A stretch of DNA of 64,000 bases from Hymenobacter mucosus (GCF_900188255.1 NZ_FZNS01000002.1:434001-498000), one strand, 5' to 3'; shown: positions 19,168 to 28,860, counted from the stretch's first letter. Program-made: numbers and translations. Notes: a model not told the origin generated them from the letters alone.

Positions 19168-21207
19168 ATGCGTAACTACCTACTAGCCTGCTTCCTATTT
19201 TACTCCTGGGGTGCTGCCGCCCAAAATGTAGAGTTCAGCAAAGATCAGTTTGGCAATGATAAGGATGGGTTGAAAACAGCTCTGAAGGAAATCAAGCTCG
19301 GCGACGAGTGGTACGACATGGACCCGCCGCGTTATGAGCAGGCCCTACCCCATTACTTAGCCGCTCAGAAGTTCAATCCCAATAATGCCCACATCAACTT
19401 GCGCATTGGCGAGTGCTACCTCCACTCGGGCTTTAAACCCCGCGCCCTCGGCTACCTACAGAAGGCCTACCAACTAAGCCCCGATGTAGACCCACGCATT
19501 CATTACTTTTTGGGCCGTGGCCTGCACTTGAATGGGAAGTGGAAAGACGCTATTGCGGAATATAAGCGAGCCACGCCAGCTACTGGAACCAAAAACACAG
19601 CTGGTTTCACGCAAGATATTCAAAGGAAAATTCGCGAGTGCGAGAACGGGCAGAAGTTAGAAGCTAAGCCTACCCGCGTGTTTATTGACAACGCCGGACC
19701 GGGCGTAAACTCCCCCTACGCCGACTACGGTCCGGTAATTACCGCCGATGAATCGGTTATCCTATTCACATCACGGCGCGATAATTCTACGGGCGGGCAG
19801 AAAGACCCCGAAACGGGCGGCTTTTTTGAGGATGTGTACCAAAGCACACGTGCGGGCAAAGACACCTGGGGCCCAGCACGCAATCTTGGCGAGCCAGTAA
19901 ACACCGATGGGCACGACGCTACGGTGGGCTTGGCCCCCGACGGTCAACGCCTGCTCGTGTACCTGGAAGACAATGGCGGCGACCTGCACGAGTCGGACTT
20001 GCGGGGCGCTCAGTGGCGCAAACCCCAAAAGCTTGGCTCGCGCATCAATAGTCGCTCCCACGAATCATCGGCGGCCTACACGCCCAATGGGCGCAGCCTT
20101 TACTTTGTATCGGATAAGGAGGGCGGCTTAGGTAGCCGCGACATCTATAGAATTGAAATGGAGGGCCGTGGGCAAGCTAGCAACTTAGGCCCTACCATTA
20201 ATACGCCCTATGGTGAAGAAGGAGTATTCCTCCATCCCGACGGAAAGACCATGTACTTCTCTTCGGAAGGTCACAACACCATGGGCGGGTACGACATCTT
20301 TAAGTCGGTGTATGAAAACGGTAAGTGGAGCACGCCTGAAAACTTGGGCTGGCCCATTAATACCCCCGATGATGATGTATTCTTCGTGATATCCGCCTCG
20401 GGCCGCCACGGCTACTACTCTTCCTTCCGAGACGACGGCCTGGGCTCCAAAGACATTTATCAAATCACCTTCCTGGGTCCGGAAAAACAGCCTCTCCTCA
20501 ACCACGAGGATCAGCTCCTAGCCTCACGCGTGCAGCCGGTAAAGGAAGCCCTACTGGCTCCGCCGGTAGCTATTGCTTCTGCCCAGGTAACCATTTTGAA
20601 GGGTACCGTAACGGATGAAGCGACCAAGGAGCCAGTGGAAGCTACGATTGACGTCATCGACAACTCTCTTAACCAAACTATTGCTTCGTTCCGGGCCAAT
20701 GCTCAGTCGGGGCGGTACTTGGTGTCGTTGCCCTCAGGTATCAACTACGGCATTGTAGTTCGGCAGGAAGGCTACCTTTTCCACTCCGAAAATTTTGACT
20801 TACCAGCCGGAGCGGCTTACTCAGAAGTAGTAAAAGATATTGCCCTGAAAAAGCTGGACGTAGGGGTGAAAGTAGTGCTGAACAACATCTTCTTTGACTT
20901 CGACAAAGCCAGCTTGCGTAAAGAGAGCACAGGCGAACTGGAGCGCCTGCAAAAGCTATTGGCCGATACGCCGGCGCTACGCTTGGAGATTTCCGGTCAC
21001 ACCGACAACGTTGGCAAGGCAGAGTACAACAAAGATCTGAGCCAGCGCCGTGCCAAGACGGTAGTAGACTACCTCGTAGGAAAAGGGATTGACAAAAGTC
21101 GGCTGACCTTTGCTGGCTATGGCGACAGTCAGCCGGTAGCGCCCAACACTACAAAAGACGGACGCCAACTCAACCGGCGTACGGAGTTTAAGGTGATTGG
21201 GAAATAG
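19168..21207 (+). CDS. PorE-like TPR/PD40-propeller/OmpA lipid-envelope protein
   Basis: A 679-residue exported protein. ATG at 19168 gives a signal peptide ending GAAAQ; an in-frame TTG at 19078 would hide it. Domains in order are: TPR (about 25-150), a PD40/WD40-like propeller (about 190-420, with repeats such as LYFVSDKEGGLGSRDIYRI and MYFSSEGHNTMGGYDIFKS), a carboxypeptidase-regulatory-like beta sandwich (about 470-550), and an OmpA peptidoglycan-binding domain (about 565-679, FDFDKASLRKES and HTDNVGKAEYN). This matches the domain order of PorE, a type IX secretion component of Porphyromonas. Bacteroidota carry several such paralogues, so the exact role is unproven. Confidence 0.85.
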   Translation: MRNYLLACFLFYSWGAAAQNVEFSKDQFGNDKDGLKTALKEIKLGDEWYDMDPPRYEQALPHYLAAQKFNPNNAHINLRIGECYLHSGFKPRALGYLQKAYQLSPDVDPRIHYFLGRGLHLNGKWKDAIAEYKRATPATGTKNTAGFTQDIQRKIRECENGQKLEAKPTRVFIDNAGPGVNSPYADYGPVITADESVILFTSRRDNSTGGQKDPETGGFFEDVYQSTRAGKDTWGPARNLGEPVNTDGHDATVGLAPDGQRLLVYLEDNGGDLHESDLRGAQWRKPQKLGSRINSRSHESSAAYTPNGRSLYFVSDKEGGLGSRDIYRIEMEGRGQASNLGPTINTPYGEEGVFLHPDGKTMYFSSEGHNTMGGYDIFKSVYENGKWSTPENLGWPINTPDDDVFFVISASGRHGYYSSFRDDGLGSKDIYQITFLGPEKQPLLNHEDQLLASRVQPVKEALLAPPVAIASAQVTILKGTVTDEATKEPVEATIDVIDNSLNQTIASFRANAQSGRYLVSLPSGINYGIVVRQEGYLFHSENFDLPAGAAYSEVVKDIALKKLDVGVKVVLNNIFFDFDKASLRKESTGELERLQKLLADTPALRLEISGHTDNVGKAEYNKDLSQRRAKTVVDYLVGKGIDKSRLTFAGYGDSQPVAPNTTKDGRQLNRRTEFKVIGK

Positions 21208-21300
21208 CCCCCTTGCAGCCTTTAACTGACAAGTAGACTCGTTTGGCGAGAATAAAGCACTGCTGAGCGTACTACTACCCCTTGGCGAAGGGGGAGCGTG

Positions 21301-21308
21301 TACCTTTC
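21301..21308 (+). promoter_or_regulatory. Possible -7 element of the hybrid kinase gene
   Basis: TACCTTTC, one base off TAnnTTTG, lies 20 nt before the ATG at 21329. A small hairpin (CCCCTT with AAGGGG, 21278-21293) lies just upstream. Confidence 0.3.
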
Positions 21309-21328
21309 TGGTACCATCTGTTCTACAT

Positions 21329-24300
21329 ATGCGCTGCCTCCGGTTTTTTCTGCTGCTTTTGCTTGAGTGCGTGCCCCTAGCTTCGGCGGTGCGGGCACAG
21401 GCACCGCAGCAGTTCCTGAAGCAGTTTGGCACCGCAGAAGGGCTCCCGCAGCCATTCATTTACGCCCTCCATCAAGACCGCGCTGGCTACCTTTGGATTG
21501 GAACTGGGGAGGGTTTGGTCCGCTTTGATGGCACCACGTTTCAAGCCTTTACTACCAAGGAAGGTCTCGCCGAAAACTTCGTGACCCAGCTAGCTGAGGA
21601 TCCGAAGACCGGGCAATTATGGGTAGGGCACTATCAAGGAGGTCGTTCGCACAGTGAGGACGCTGGATTTAGTGCCGCCCCGAAAACTGCCCGCGGCCCT
21701 TTTCGTGCGCAATCGGGCCTACCCATACCTGACAGTTCGCAACTGGGCGCATTTAAGCGTCGTTACCATCCAGCACTAGCTTCTGGAACAGCTATAAGTT
21801 GCTTACTGCGCGACCAGGAGGGCACCTTTTGGATAGGCACTTCTGGCCAGGGTTTGTGGCGTTTGGTGGATGCTCATGTAACCTTGTTTCCTAGCGCCAC
21901 CCGCCTAACAGCGCTAGGTGGCACCGGTCGGCAAGTACTGGCAGGCACTGCAACTGGAAAGCTGCTACGCGTGTACCAGCAAAAAGGACGACTAGCCTGG
22001 TCACCAACACTGTCGGTTATTCCAGGTAGTATTACTTCCCTCCTCCCCCTACTAAGCAGCAATAGAGTAGTGGTAGGAACTGATGCAATCGGAGTTTGGC
22101 AGCAGACTTTCCCGAGGGCGCAGCCCTCTGCTGCGCTTGCTCCTGCGTCAGATGTATTAACGAAAACTTCCTCATTACCGTCTGACTTACATGTAACTAC
22201 GCTGGCACGCGACGCGGCACAAGCCCTGTGGATAGGTACTATTGGAGAAGGAGTTTTTCGGGTAACGAAAGACGAAACGCAGCACTATACAACAGCAAGC
22301 GGCCTACTACAGAATGATGTGTACGCCATCTTGCCAGACCACCAAGGCCGGGTGTGGTTTGCAACCCACGGTACTGGCTTGGCGGTACTCGAAAAAGGCC
22401 GCTTTACCGTTCATCGTCTTGTGCCGGGTGGCATAGATGCTACCACCCTGGCCGAAGACGCTGCCGGCCGCGTTTGGGTTGGCACGGAAGGCGACGGATT
22501 GTTTTGCTACGAGAATAATCAGTTTCGGCAATTCACAACCACCAATAGCGGTATTGCCAGCAACTACTGCTATGGCTTGGTTCCAACATCGGGAGGCTTG
22601 CTAGTGCATCATCGCAACGGGTTGTCGCTGGGGCGGACGTACACATTTGCGCCGTTTACTACGCCGGACAACCCCGTCATTCACGATTTGCTTCCCAATG
22701 CCTCGGCGGTACTTCCCCACCTTGACTCAACTGTACTGCTAGCCGCCAGAAATGGATTGGTGCACGTGCAGTTACCGGCCCAATTGCCGGCCCGCAGCAG
22801 TCCTGTTTCTCTAACAGAAGTTGAAATTGACGGGGAACGGCAACGAGTCACTCAACCACTGCACTTGGCGGCTGGCCTGCACCGAGTAACGTGGTTTTTT
22901 CGGGTTGCCAGCCTATCTCCTTCCGGCACTTGGCAGTACCAATACCGACTACGTGGTTTTCATGACCATTGGAGCCGCCCATCCAGCCTTGCAGAAGCAG
23001 ATTTCCCGCGGCTTGATGCTGGACAATACGTACTGGAAGTTCGAGCCCGCCGCGGCTCCGACGGTATGTGGAGTCAGTCCGTTTTTTCCCCTCTGCACAT
23101 CGCCACACCTTTCTGGCGCACTTGGTGGTTTGCGGTCCTGGTACTAGCGGCTGGCCTAGGATCAGCCTACGTATTTACGAGGCTGCGCACGGCTAACCTG
23201 CGGCGTCAGAAGTTGCAACTAGAAAATACCGTACGGGAGCGCACGGCAGAATTGCGGCACGAGAAAGACACTACCGAACGGATTAATGCCGAATTGGTAG
23301 TAGCGCGCGATGCAGCCGAAGCGTCGCGCCGGGCGAAAGCACAGTTTTTGGCCAACATGAGCCACGAGATTCGCACGCCCATGAATGCCGTCATTGGTCT
23401 CACTCATCTGCTTCGTAACACTCCCGTTACCGAAGAACAAGGCGAGTACTTGGCCGCTATTCAATCATCGTCGCAGAATCTCTTGGTTATCATAAACGAT
23501 ATCCTAGATAGTTCGAAGATTGAAGCGGGCAAACTTACCTTGGAGCGTACTCCCTTGCGCCTACCAGAAGTAGTTGAGCGAATTGCGCGGATGTTTCAGT
23601 TCGCCACAGAATCGAAAGGCTTGTATTTCCACACCGAGGTAGCACCCGACGTGCCTATTGCTATGCTAGGCGACGCGGTACGACTAACTCAGGTGCTGGT
23701 GAATTTGGTGGGCAATGCTGTCAAGTTTACGACCACAGGAGGAGTTACGCTACGGGTATCAACCCAAGCTGGCCTAGGGGCCGAGCAGCCCTTGATACGA
23801 TTTGCAGTGCTTGATACGGGCATTGGCATTGCCGCTGAGAAACTAGACGCCATCTTCGAGGACTTTTCTCAGGCCAATACAAGTACTACGCGTCAGTTTG
23901 GAGGCACGGGGCTAGGCCTGAGCATTGCCCGCAACCTCGTGCAACTGCACGGCGGGCGGTTGTGGGTAGAAAGTGTAGAAGGAGCAGGCTCCACATTCAG
24001 CTTTGAAATTCCGTGTACGGTTGTGGATGCTGCAACTGTGCGTCCCGAAGCAGTAGGCTCGTTGGCTCCATTTGTCCCTGCCCTACGCGTGCTCGTAGCC
24101 GAAGACAATGACCTCAACCAACTGGTAGCGCGCAAAACCTTAGAGGCCTGGAACGTAGAAGTTACCATTGCTGCCAATGGTCGCTTAGCTGTGGAAGCAG
24201 CCCAAACTGCGCCATTTGATGCCGTATTACTTGATGTGCAAATGCCAGAGATGGATGGCTACGAGGCGGCGCGCCAGCTTCGTATGTTGTTCCCCAGCGC

Positions 24301-24871
24301 TGAACAGTTTCCGCTCATCGGCCTAACCGCATCTGCCCTACCCGAAGATAGGGTGCTGGCGTTGGAAGCAGGCATGAACGACACCTTGGCCAAGCCGTTT
24401 GATCCAGCTGTTCTATACGCACGCCTAGCTTTCTATACGGGTCGCCAAGTGACGGAAAGTCTTTCAGGCACACCCCCTACCCTACCTGCTTCCGCTGAAG
24501 TATCTTCCCATGAGTATGCAGCTAACCACGTAACCGTACGCTGGGAGTTGCTCGAAGAGTTATCGAGTGGGAATGAGGGATTCATCCATAGCATCATTCA
24601 CACCTTCCTTGCCCAGGCTCCCCAGCTAGCTACTGAGTTGCAAGCCGATTCTAGCCCTATAGTTTTGCGCCAGGTAGCCCACAAGCTACGCGGGCAAGCT
24701 GCCTATTTTGGCTTGGACTCGCTAACTGAACGTCTGGAGCTTTTAGAGGACAAGCGAACCTCTTTTTCTGCCCCCGAACTGATAGCTCATACAAGCTACA
24801 TACAACAAGAGCTGATGCTGGTGTATCCAGTACTGCGTCAGCGCCTTGGCATGAACAAGCTTGCTGTATAA
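21329..24871 (+). CDS. Hybrid sensor histidine kinase with propeller, receiver and HPt domains
   Basis: A 1180-residue membrane signalling protein. After a signal peptide (about 1-21) come two-component-regulator propeller repeats (for example YLWIGTGEGLVRFDG, VWFATHGTGLAVLEKG), then a Y_Y_Y domain, a membrane segment (about 593-612) and a coiled coil. The HisKA domain carries the phospho-acceptor His679 in MSHEIRTPMNAVIG. The HATPase domain has the N box VNLVGNAVKFT and the G boxes DTGIGIA and GGTGLGLSI. A receiver domain (Asp969 in LLDVQMPEMDG) and a C-terminal HPt domain (His1118 in AHKLRGQ) complete it. Unlike many Bacteroidota hybrids it has no AraC domain. The LytTR regulator 36 nt downstream is the obvious end point of the relay. 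Confidence 0.95.
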   Translation: MRCLRFFLLLLLECVPLASAVRAQAPQQFLKQFGTAEGLPQPFIYALHQDRAGYLWIGTGEGLVRFDGTTFQAFTTKEGLAENFVTQLAEDPKTGQLWVGHYQGGRSHSEDAGFSAAPKTARGPFRAQSGLPIPDSSQLGAFKRRYHPALASGTAISCLLRDQEGTFWIGTSGQGLWRLVDAHVTLFPSATRLTALGGTGRQVLAGTATGKLLRVYQQKGRLAWSPTLSVIPGSITSLLPLLSSNRVVVGTDAIGVWQQTFPRAQPSAALAPASDVLTKTSSLPSDLHVTTLARDAAQALWIGTIGEGVFRVTKDETQHYTTASGLLQNDVYAILPDHQGRVWFATHGTGLAVLEKGRFTVHRLVPGGIDATTLAEDAAGRVWVGTEGDGLFCYENNQFRQFTTTNSGIASNYCYGLVPTSGGLLVHHRNGLSLGRTYTFAPFTTPDNPVIHDLLPNASAVLPHLDSTVLLAARNGLVHVQLPAQLPARSSPVSLTEVEIDGERQRVTQPLHLAAGLHRVTWFFRVASLSPSGTWQYQYRLRGFHDHWSRPSSLAEADFPRLDAGQYVLEVRARRGSDGMWSQSVFSPLHIATPFWRTWWFAVLVLAAGLGSAYVFTRLRTANLRRQKLQLENTVRERTAELRHEKDTTERINAELVVARDAAEASRRAKAQFLANMSHEIRTPMNAVIGLTHLLRNTPVTEEQGEYLAAIQSSSQNLLVIINDILDSSKIEAGKLTLERTPLRLPEVVERIARMFQFATESKGLYFHTEVAPDVPIAMLGDAVRLTQVLVNLVGNAVKFTTTGGVTLRVSTQAGLGAEQPLIRFAVLDTGIGIAAEKLDAIFEDFSQANTSTTRQFGGTGLGLSIARNLVQLHGGRLWVESVEGAGSTFSFEIPCTVVDAATVRPEAVGSLAPFVPALRVLVAEDNDLNQLVARKTLEAWNVEVTIAANGRLAVEAAQTAPFDAVLLDVQMPEMDGYEAARQLRMLFPSAEQFPLIGLTASALPEDRVLALEAGMNDTLAKPFDPAVLYARLAFYTGRQVTESLSGTPPTLPASAEVSSHEYAANHVTVRWELLEELSSGNEGFIHSIIHTFLAQAPQLATELQADSSPIVLRQVAHKLRGQAAYFGLDSLTERLELLEDKRTSFSAPELIAHTSYIQQELMLVYPVLRQRLGMNKLAV

Positions 24872-24889
24872 ATACGCTAAGACAACATC

Positions 24890-24897
24890 TACATTTG
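24890..24897 (+). promoter_or_regulatory. -7 element just ahead of the LytTR gene
   Basis: TACATTTG matches TAnnTTTG and ends 9 nt before the ATG at 24907, implying a separate, almost leaderless transcript in addition to read-through from the kinase gene. Confidence 0.4.
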
Positions 24898-24906
24898 ACG
24901 CTACCT

Positions 24907-25635
24907 ATGCCCGATTCTACCACCCCTCTGCGCTGCTTGGTTGTTGACGATGACCCTTTGTCCATTCAGATTGTTGAAACGTGCATTGCCAATACTTCCT
25001 TCCTCACATCCATTGGAAATTGCGAGAGTGCTGTAGCTGCGGCGGAAGTGCTTCGTACGCAACCCGTCGACCTTCTCTTTCTGGACGTCGAAATGCCGCT
25101 GATGTCGGGTCTCGATTTATTGGCGACACTTGAAAATCCGCCCCTGGTTATTCTCATTACCAGCAGTAAAAGCTACGCGGTGGAAGCTTTTGAATACGAT
25201 GTACTTGACTATGTAGTGAAGCCCATTAGCTACGCTCGTTTTCTGAAAGCTGCCCAAAAAGCGTTGGAAGCAACTGAAAGCAGCACCACCGCTCCTACTG
25301 ATACAATCCAGGCAGCACAGAATCCGCAATTCACTTTTGTCAAAGTCGAGAACAGATTGGTAAAAGTGCTTTTCGACGACGTGCGGTACGTTGAAGCCCT
25401 CGGCGACTACGTGCATATTGTAACGGGTACCAGCAAGCTTATTGTGTACAGTACTATGCGAGCTGCGGAGGAGAAATTTCCTACTAGCTTGTTTGCGCGA
25501 GTACACCGGTCCTTTATTGTCAACCTGAAGCGAGTTCAGTCAATAGAGGATAATACCATTTTGATTGGTAGTAAGCACATCCCAATTGGCCAGACCTATC
25601 AACGCGAGGTTTTTCAACGCCTAAATAAGTTTTGA
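24907..25635 (+). CDS. LytTR-family response regulator
   Basis: A two-component transcription factor of 242 residues. The receiver domain (about 8-125) has the acidic triad DDD at 14-16, the phospho-acceptor Asp60 in LFLDVEMP, and the conserved Lys in YVVKPI. A LytTR DNA-binding domain follows (about 145-242), with VRYVEALGDYVHI and FARVHRSFIVNLKRV. ATG at 24907 is preferred over an in-frame TTG at 24895, which overlaps the -7 element. It lies 36 nt after the hybrid kinase and probably receives phosphate from its HPt domain. Confidence 0.94.
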   Translation: MPDSTTPLRCLVVDDDPLSIQIVETCIANTSFLTSIGNCESAVAAAEVLRTQPVDLLFLDVEMPLMSGLDLLATLENPPLVILITSSKSYAVEAFEYDVLDYVVKPISYARFLKAAQKALEATESSTTAPTDTIQAAQNPQFTFVKVENRLVKVLFDDVRYVEALGDYVHIVTGTSKLIVYSTMRAAEEKFPTSLFARVHRSFIVNLKRVQSIEDNTILIGSKHIPIGQTYQREVFQRLNKF

Positions 25636-26285
25636 GTATTTCTGTAGTCGTACACTCTATACAATGGTTGCGGGCAGCCGGTAGCACTACTTTGCTGGGC
25701 TGCCTACTAAGTGGCTTGCTCTTAGTTACCCAGCCGGCGTGCGCCCAAAATGCGGGTGACACGCTAAGTGTCAGCTGCCCGGCCCCTCGGGTGGTACCAT
25801 TGTGCGTGGAGTTAGACGCGCGCCGAGCCATTGACCCGGATGCCGGCCCGCTGACTTTTCGTTGGAGCATGGGCGATGGCACCCTACTTACTGGGCCCGT
25901 CGTGTCGCATTGCTATCAGGAACGGAAGCTTTACACAGTACAACTCGATGTAGTGGAGGAAGCTACTGGTGCTGTGCGCACCGCTGAGAAGCTTATACCA
26001 GTAGATTTCACCAAAGAGACGGTAGTAAATTTTCATCCTTCAACTGACACCGTTCGCGTAGGCCAATCCATCACCTTCGATGCTGCGGATTCACAGCTAC
26101 CCTTGTGTAGCAACGTGGTAGTTCTCTGGGATTTTCGGGACGGCTACGTTACCAATGGGCGGCAGGTGGCTCACAGATTTCGCCGAGCTGGACAGTATAC
26201 CGTGCGGATGAGTTTACGCGGCAACGGTCCTGGTAGCTGCCCCGATAGTCACTGTGTCAGTCGCATAATAGTGGTACTACCTTAA
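25632..26285 (+). CDS. Exported PKD-domain protein
   Basis: A 217-residue secreted protein with an N-terminal hydrophobic signal (LLGCLLSGLLLVTQPACAQ) and two PKD-like beta-sandwich domains. The hallmarks are FRWSMGDGT (first) and VLWDFRDGY with AHRFRRAGQYTVR (second). PKD domains bind partners at the cell surface; no enzyme domain is present. The start is a TTG whose bases overlap the stop of the LytTR gene (TTGA), which suggests translational coupling. A later TTG at 25668 would give a cleaner signal peptide, so the exact start is uncertain. Being coupled to the two-component genes, it may be a structural part of the sensing system. Confidence 0.8.
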   Translation: MSISVVVHSIQWLRAAGSTTLLGCLLSGLLLVTQPACAQNAGDTLSVSCPAPRVVPLCVELDARRAIDPDAGPLTFRWSMGDGTLLTGPVVSHCYQERKLYTVQLDVVEEATGAVRTAEKLIPVDFTKETVVNFHPSTDTVRVGQSITFDAADSQLPLCSNVVVLWDFRDGYVTNGRQVAHRFRRAGQYTVRMSLRGNGPGSCPDSHCVSRIIVVLP

Positions 26286-26481
26286 TTGACTGCATGGCAT
26301 CCCGTCATTTCGTCCGTTTACGCCATCTCTGCACACCTAGCTTGTCATTATCAATGAGCTTTTGTGTAATCAGTTCAAGTAGCTCGCTCAACTTCCAATA
26401 AAATACCGCTTACTGTTCATACTTCCATTTTGGTAGGCTTTGCTTCTACGCTTGCACTACCAAACCACACCTGCGTAATTA

Positions 26482-26865
26482 ATGAAGACTTTTAGCTTTT
26501 GCTTGTTTCTAATTTTAGCTAGCGGCATTTCTCATGTCACGCACGCGCAACAGAGCCCATCTACCCTCAAAGCGCAAGCAATAGAGGATACGCGCCGTTT
26601 GGCAGCTCGCATTTCATTGGATGATGCGCGCTCAATGCAGGTGCGTCGGCTTGTGCTGGAACGGCTTACGCAGGAAAACGAAATAACAACTCAGTACGCC
26701 AACGACCCCGCCATGATGCAGAATAAGCTGCACGACCTTGAACGGCAATATGGCGAGAAGCTAAAAAACATTCTAACTGCATTGCAGTACCAACGTTACG
26801 TAGCCCAACTCTCTCCTACTGGGCCGGCACAACTAAGCTCTGGAACTCAGTCAAGTAATCGGTAG
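26482..26865 (+). CDS. Small exported helical protein, unknown function
   Basis: A 127-residue product with a clear signal peptide (about 1-22, ending VTHAQ). The mature part is strongly charged and helical, with heptad-like spacing (LDDARSMQVRRLVLERL and LHDLERQYGEKLKNIL), and a Ser/Thr/Gln-rich tail. The pattern resembles small periplasmic Spy/CpxP-like proteins, which are helical and basic, but no LTxxQ motif is clearly present, so I leave it unnamed. It stands alone, with a strong terminator shared with the convergent gene downstream. Confidence 0.75.
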   Translation: MKTFSFCLFLILASGISHVTHAQQSPSTLKAQAIEDTRRLAARISLDDARSMQVRRLVLERLTQENEITTQYANDPAMMQNKLHDLERQYGEKLKNILTALQYQRYVAQLSPTGPAQLSSGTQSSNR

Positions 26866-26883
26866 AATAAACGCGTTTACTTC

Positions 26884-26938
26884 AGAGGCGCAGCTGATTA
26901 CTCCCGCGTGCAAGAAGGTGGTAATCAACTGCGCCTCT
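26884..26938. terminator. Bidirectional terminator
   Basis: AGAGGCGCAG and CTGCGCCTCT pair, and the stem continues through GATTAC and GTAATC with a small bulge. It lies between convergent genes ending at 26865 and 26949. Confidence 0.75.
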
Positions 26939-26948
26939 AAAACAAGTG

Positions 26949-28490
26949 CTATCCTACATAGTCGCGGCTAGCTTGCTCATTAGCACGCTGCTCCTCTTCT
27001 AGTCGGTGCAAGATGGTGAGGGTGAAGGCCCAAAGATCTTCATAGGGCACGATTTCAATTTCTCCGTAGGCTTCTCCCGGTTGGGGAGCCACCCGCAGTT
27101 TCTCCAGTAGAGGCGCCGCCTTCTGCTCGCACTGGCGTGCTACGAAGTTTTCTTTTACAGTTAGCAGGAGCATACGAAAGAACAGCTGACTGCGCAGAGT
27201 TGCCGGATTACGCAAGTGACGCTGTTCGTACTTACGCAAACCGTCTAGTCGTGCTAGCAGCCCTTCAATGTCGCGGCGGCGAAGGAAATACAGAAATTGC
27301 AAGATCAGGATGGCTACGTTGTATCCCTGTTTGTCGCGGCTATAATCGGGAACCGTTTGCACCAATTGAGCAAAGTGGCGCATCTTCACTGGCGACTGCT
27401 CTGGTTGCACCAGTTGAATATACGCTTCGTACAGCTCCCACCGCTGCTGTGCCGCCGGTCGCTGCTTGCGGTAATACGGGTTCTTACGAGCCTGCTGTAG
27501 CAATTCATAAGCCTGCCCATACTGACTCGCGTGCATAGCCAGCAGCAGGTAGATTTCCAGGTAGTAAAACCAGTTTCCCGAAGAGTAATGGAAATCTTTG
27601 AAGTACTCTTCAGCAAGCTTCAATCCTTTTTTAGCTTGTCGGCACTGCAAGTGTGCGTACACGCTCATGTAGTTATTAAAGCGCTTATCGAAACGCATCT
27701 CGTTCACCTTGCCCTGCTTTCTGGCTTTCTCCGTAGCTGCTGTCAGCCGAATAATTTCCGCATAATTACCCGTTAGCTCTTCCCGCGACATCTTCGTGAC
27801 GTACAGAAAATAGAATGTGTTATACGTCTTAGCCTTCTTATGAAGCTGTTCTAAGCGCTCTAAGGAGGAAGGCAATTGTTTAAGAATAAACTGCCGCCAA
27901 CGCACCTTCTGCTGAGAAAATACTTTTATTTCAAAGAATAGCTGTTCAGCTTCGTCTTCTAAACTCAGTGTTTGCTGAAGTTCTTCTAGCTGTTTGTTCA
28001 TCGCTTTGAAACGAGCTGCGTTACGAGTTTCCGCATAGAGAATGCGTAGCATTCGCACGCACATCACGGCGTATTGTGTCAGTTCGGCATCAGTTGCCAC
28101 TTTTAAGGATTTTCGAAACAGCCGTTCGGCTAGTTTATACTCGCCCTCTCCTAATAGAATACGCGCCTGGTGTAACAAACCCAAGCATTGCTGCTCATGC
28201 CGACGCGACACAACATGTCGTACATCCGTGTGATCTAAGAAATAGAGATGGTTCAGCAGTTTTTGCTGCACCCGCGACTTGAGCTTTCGGAACGTGGTCT
28301 GGCTACGGGCATCAGTAGCTCCGTACAAGCTTTTAACTATCTTGTTTTGAGTTGTATTAGGATCTTCTTCTAATAATCGAACCAGTTGTAAATCTTTGCT
28401 GGCTGCATTACGAGCAGAGAAGTCTAGAAAAGGGAGTACTGCCAACCGACGATCGGTCACAATTTTAACTAGCGTAGTAAGTTCGTCCAT
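26949..28490 (-). CDS. Helical (TPR-like) protein of unknown function, 513 aa
   Basis: A large soluble, basic, all-helical protein. I do not recognise a named family. Residues about 1-85 (with KSLYGATDARSQTTFRKLKS and RVQQKLLNHLYFLD) look like a small helical domain that could bind nucleic acid. From about 95 onward, helical hairpins of TPR type repeat (EYKLAERLFRKSLK, QYGQAYELLQQARKNP). There is no signal peptide or membrane segment. The gene is divergent from the repeat-peptide gene at 28861, sharing a 370-bp intergenic region rich in GTCACA/TGTGAC hexamers. A regulatory or scaffold role for that locus is an inference only. Confidence 0.8.
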   Translation of the reverse strand: MDELTTLVKIVTDRRLAVLPFLDFSARNAASKDLQLVRLLEEDPNTTQNKIVKSLYGATDARSQTTFRKLKSRVQQKLLNHLYFLDHTDVRHVVSRRHEQQCLGLLHQARILLGEGEYKLAERLFRKSLKVATDAELTQYAVMCVRMLRILYAETRNAARFKAMNKQLEELQQTLSLEDEAEQLFFEIKVFSQQKVRWRQFILKQLPSSLERLEQLHKKAKTYNTFYFLYVTKMSREELTGNYAEIIRLTAATEKARKQGKVNEMRFDKRFNNYMSVYAHLQCRQAKKGLKLAEEYFKDFHYSSGNWFYYLEIYLLLAMHASQYGQAYELLQQARKNPYYRKQRPAAQQRWELYEAYIQLVQPEQSPVKMRHFAQLVQTVPDYSRDKQGYNVAILILQFLYFLRRRDIEGLLARLDGLRKYEQRHLRNPATLRSQLFFRMLLLTVKENFVARQCEQKAAPLLEKLRVAPQPGEAYGEIEIVPYEDLWAFTLTILHRLEEEQRANEQASRDYVG

Positions 28491-28860
28491 CAGAAAAGCC
28501 TATTTCAAGCACCTTATGCCACTTTTTACAATATACACAATCATAAAATCCACGTCACAAAAATTAAATAAACTGCCTTTACATGTCCTATGTGACCTGT
28601 GACCTTTGTATAATGGCTAATCATGCCTTATTTCCTGGCATTATGTCACAAAAATGGGCATATCGTCCAGGTTATACTTCCGTATTTTTCACTAATAATG
28701 CCTTCATTATGAAATAGAGGGCCTTGGAAGCAAAGATTTCTTTTTCCAAAGGCTGCGATTTTGAGGTCACGTTTACCGGTTTTCTTTCCTTTACGCCGGC
28801 TAGTTTGGTCCCCACATTTGTGTCAGTCAACCACCTGAACCACAAATAATTCCAAGCATC
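28491..28860. other. 370-bp divergent intergenic region with repeated GTCACA hexamers
   Basis: AT-rich and without a plausible gene. It holds GTCACA at 28554 and 28645, each within the direct 11-mer GTCACAAAAAT, a tandem TGTGACC at 28591 and 28598, and GTCAC at 28766. A possible -7 element, CACATTTG, is at 28813-28820, 40 nt before the repeat-peptide ATG. The region must contain promoters for both divergent genes. Confidence 0.5.

Noticed and set aside
28608-28616. GTATAATGG as a classic -10 box
   Set aside because: The primary sigma factor of Bacteroidota recognises TAnnTTTG, not TATAAT; no matching -35 at the right distance.
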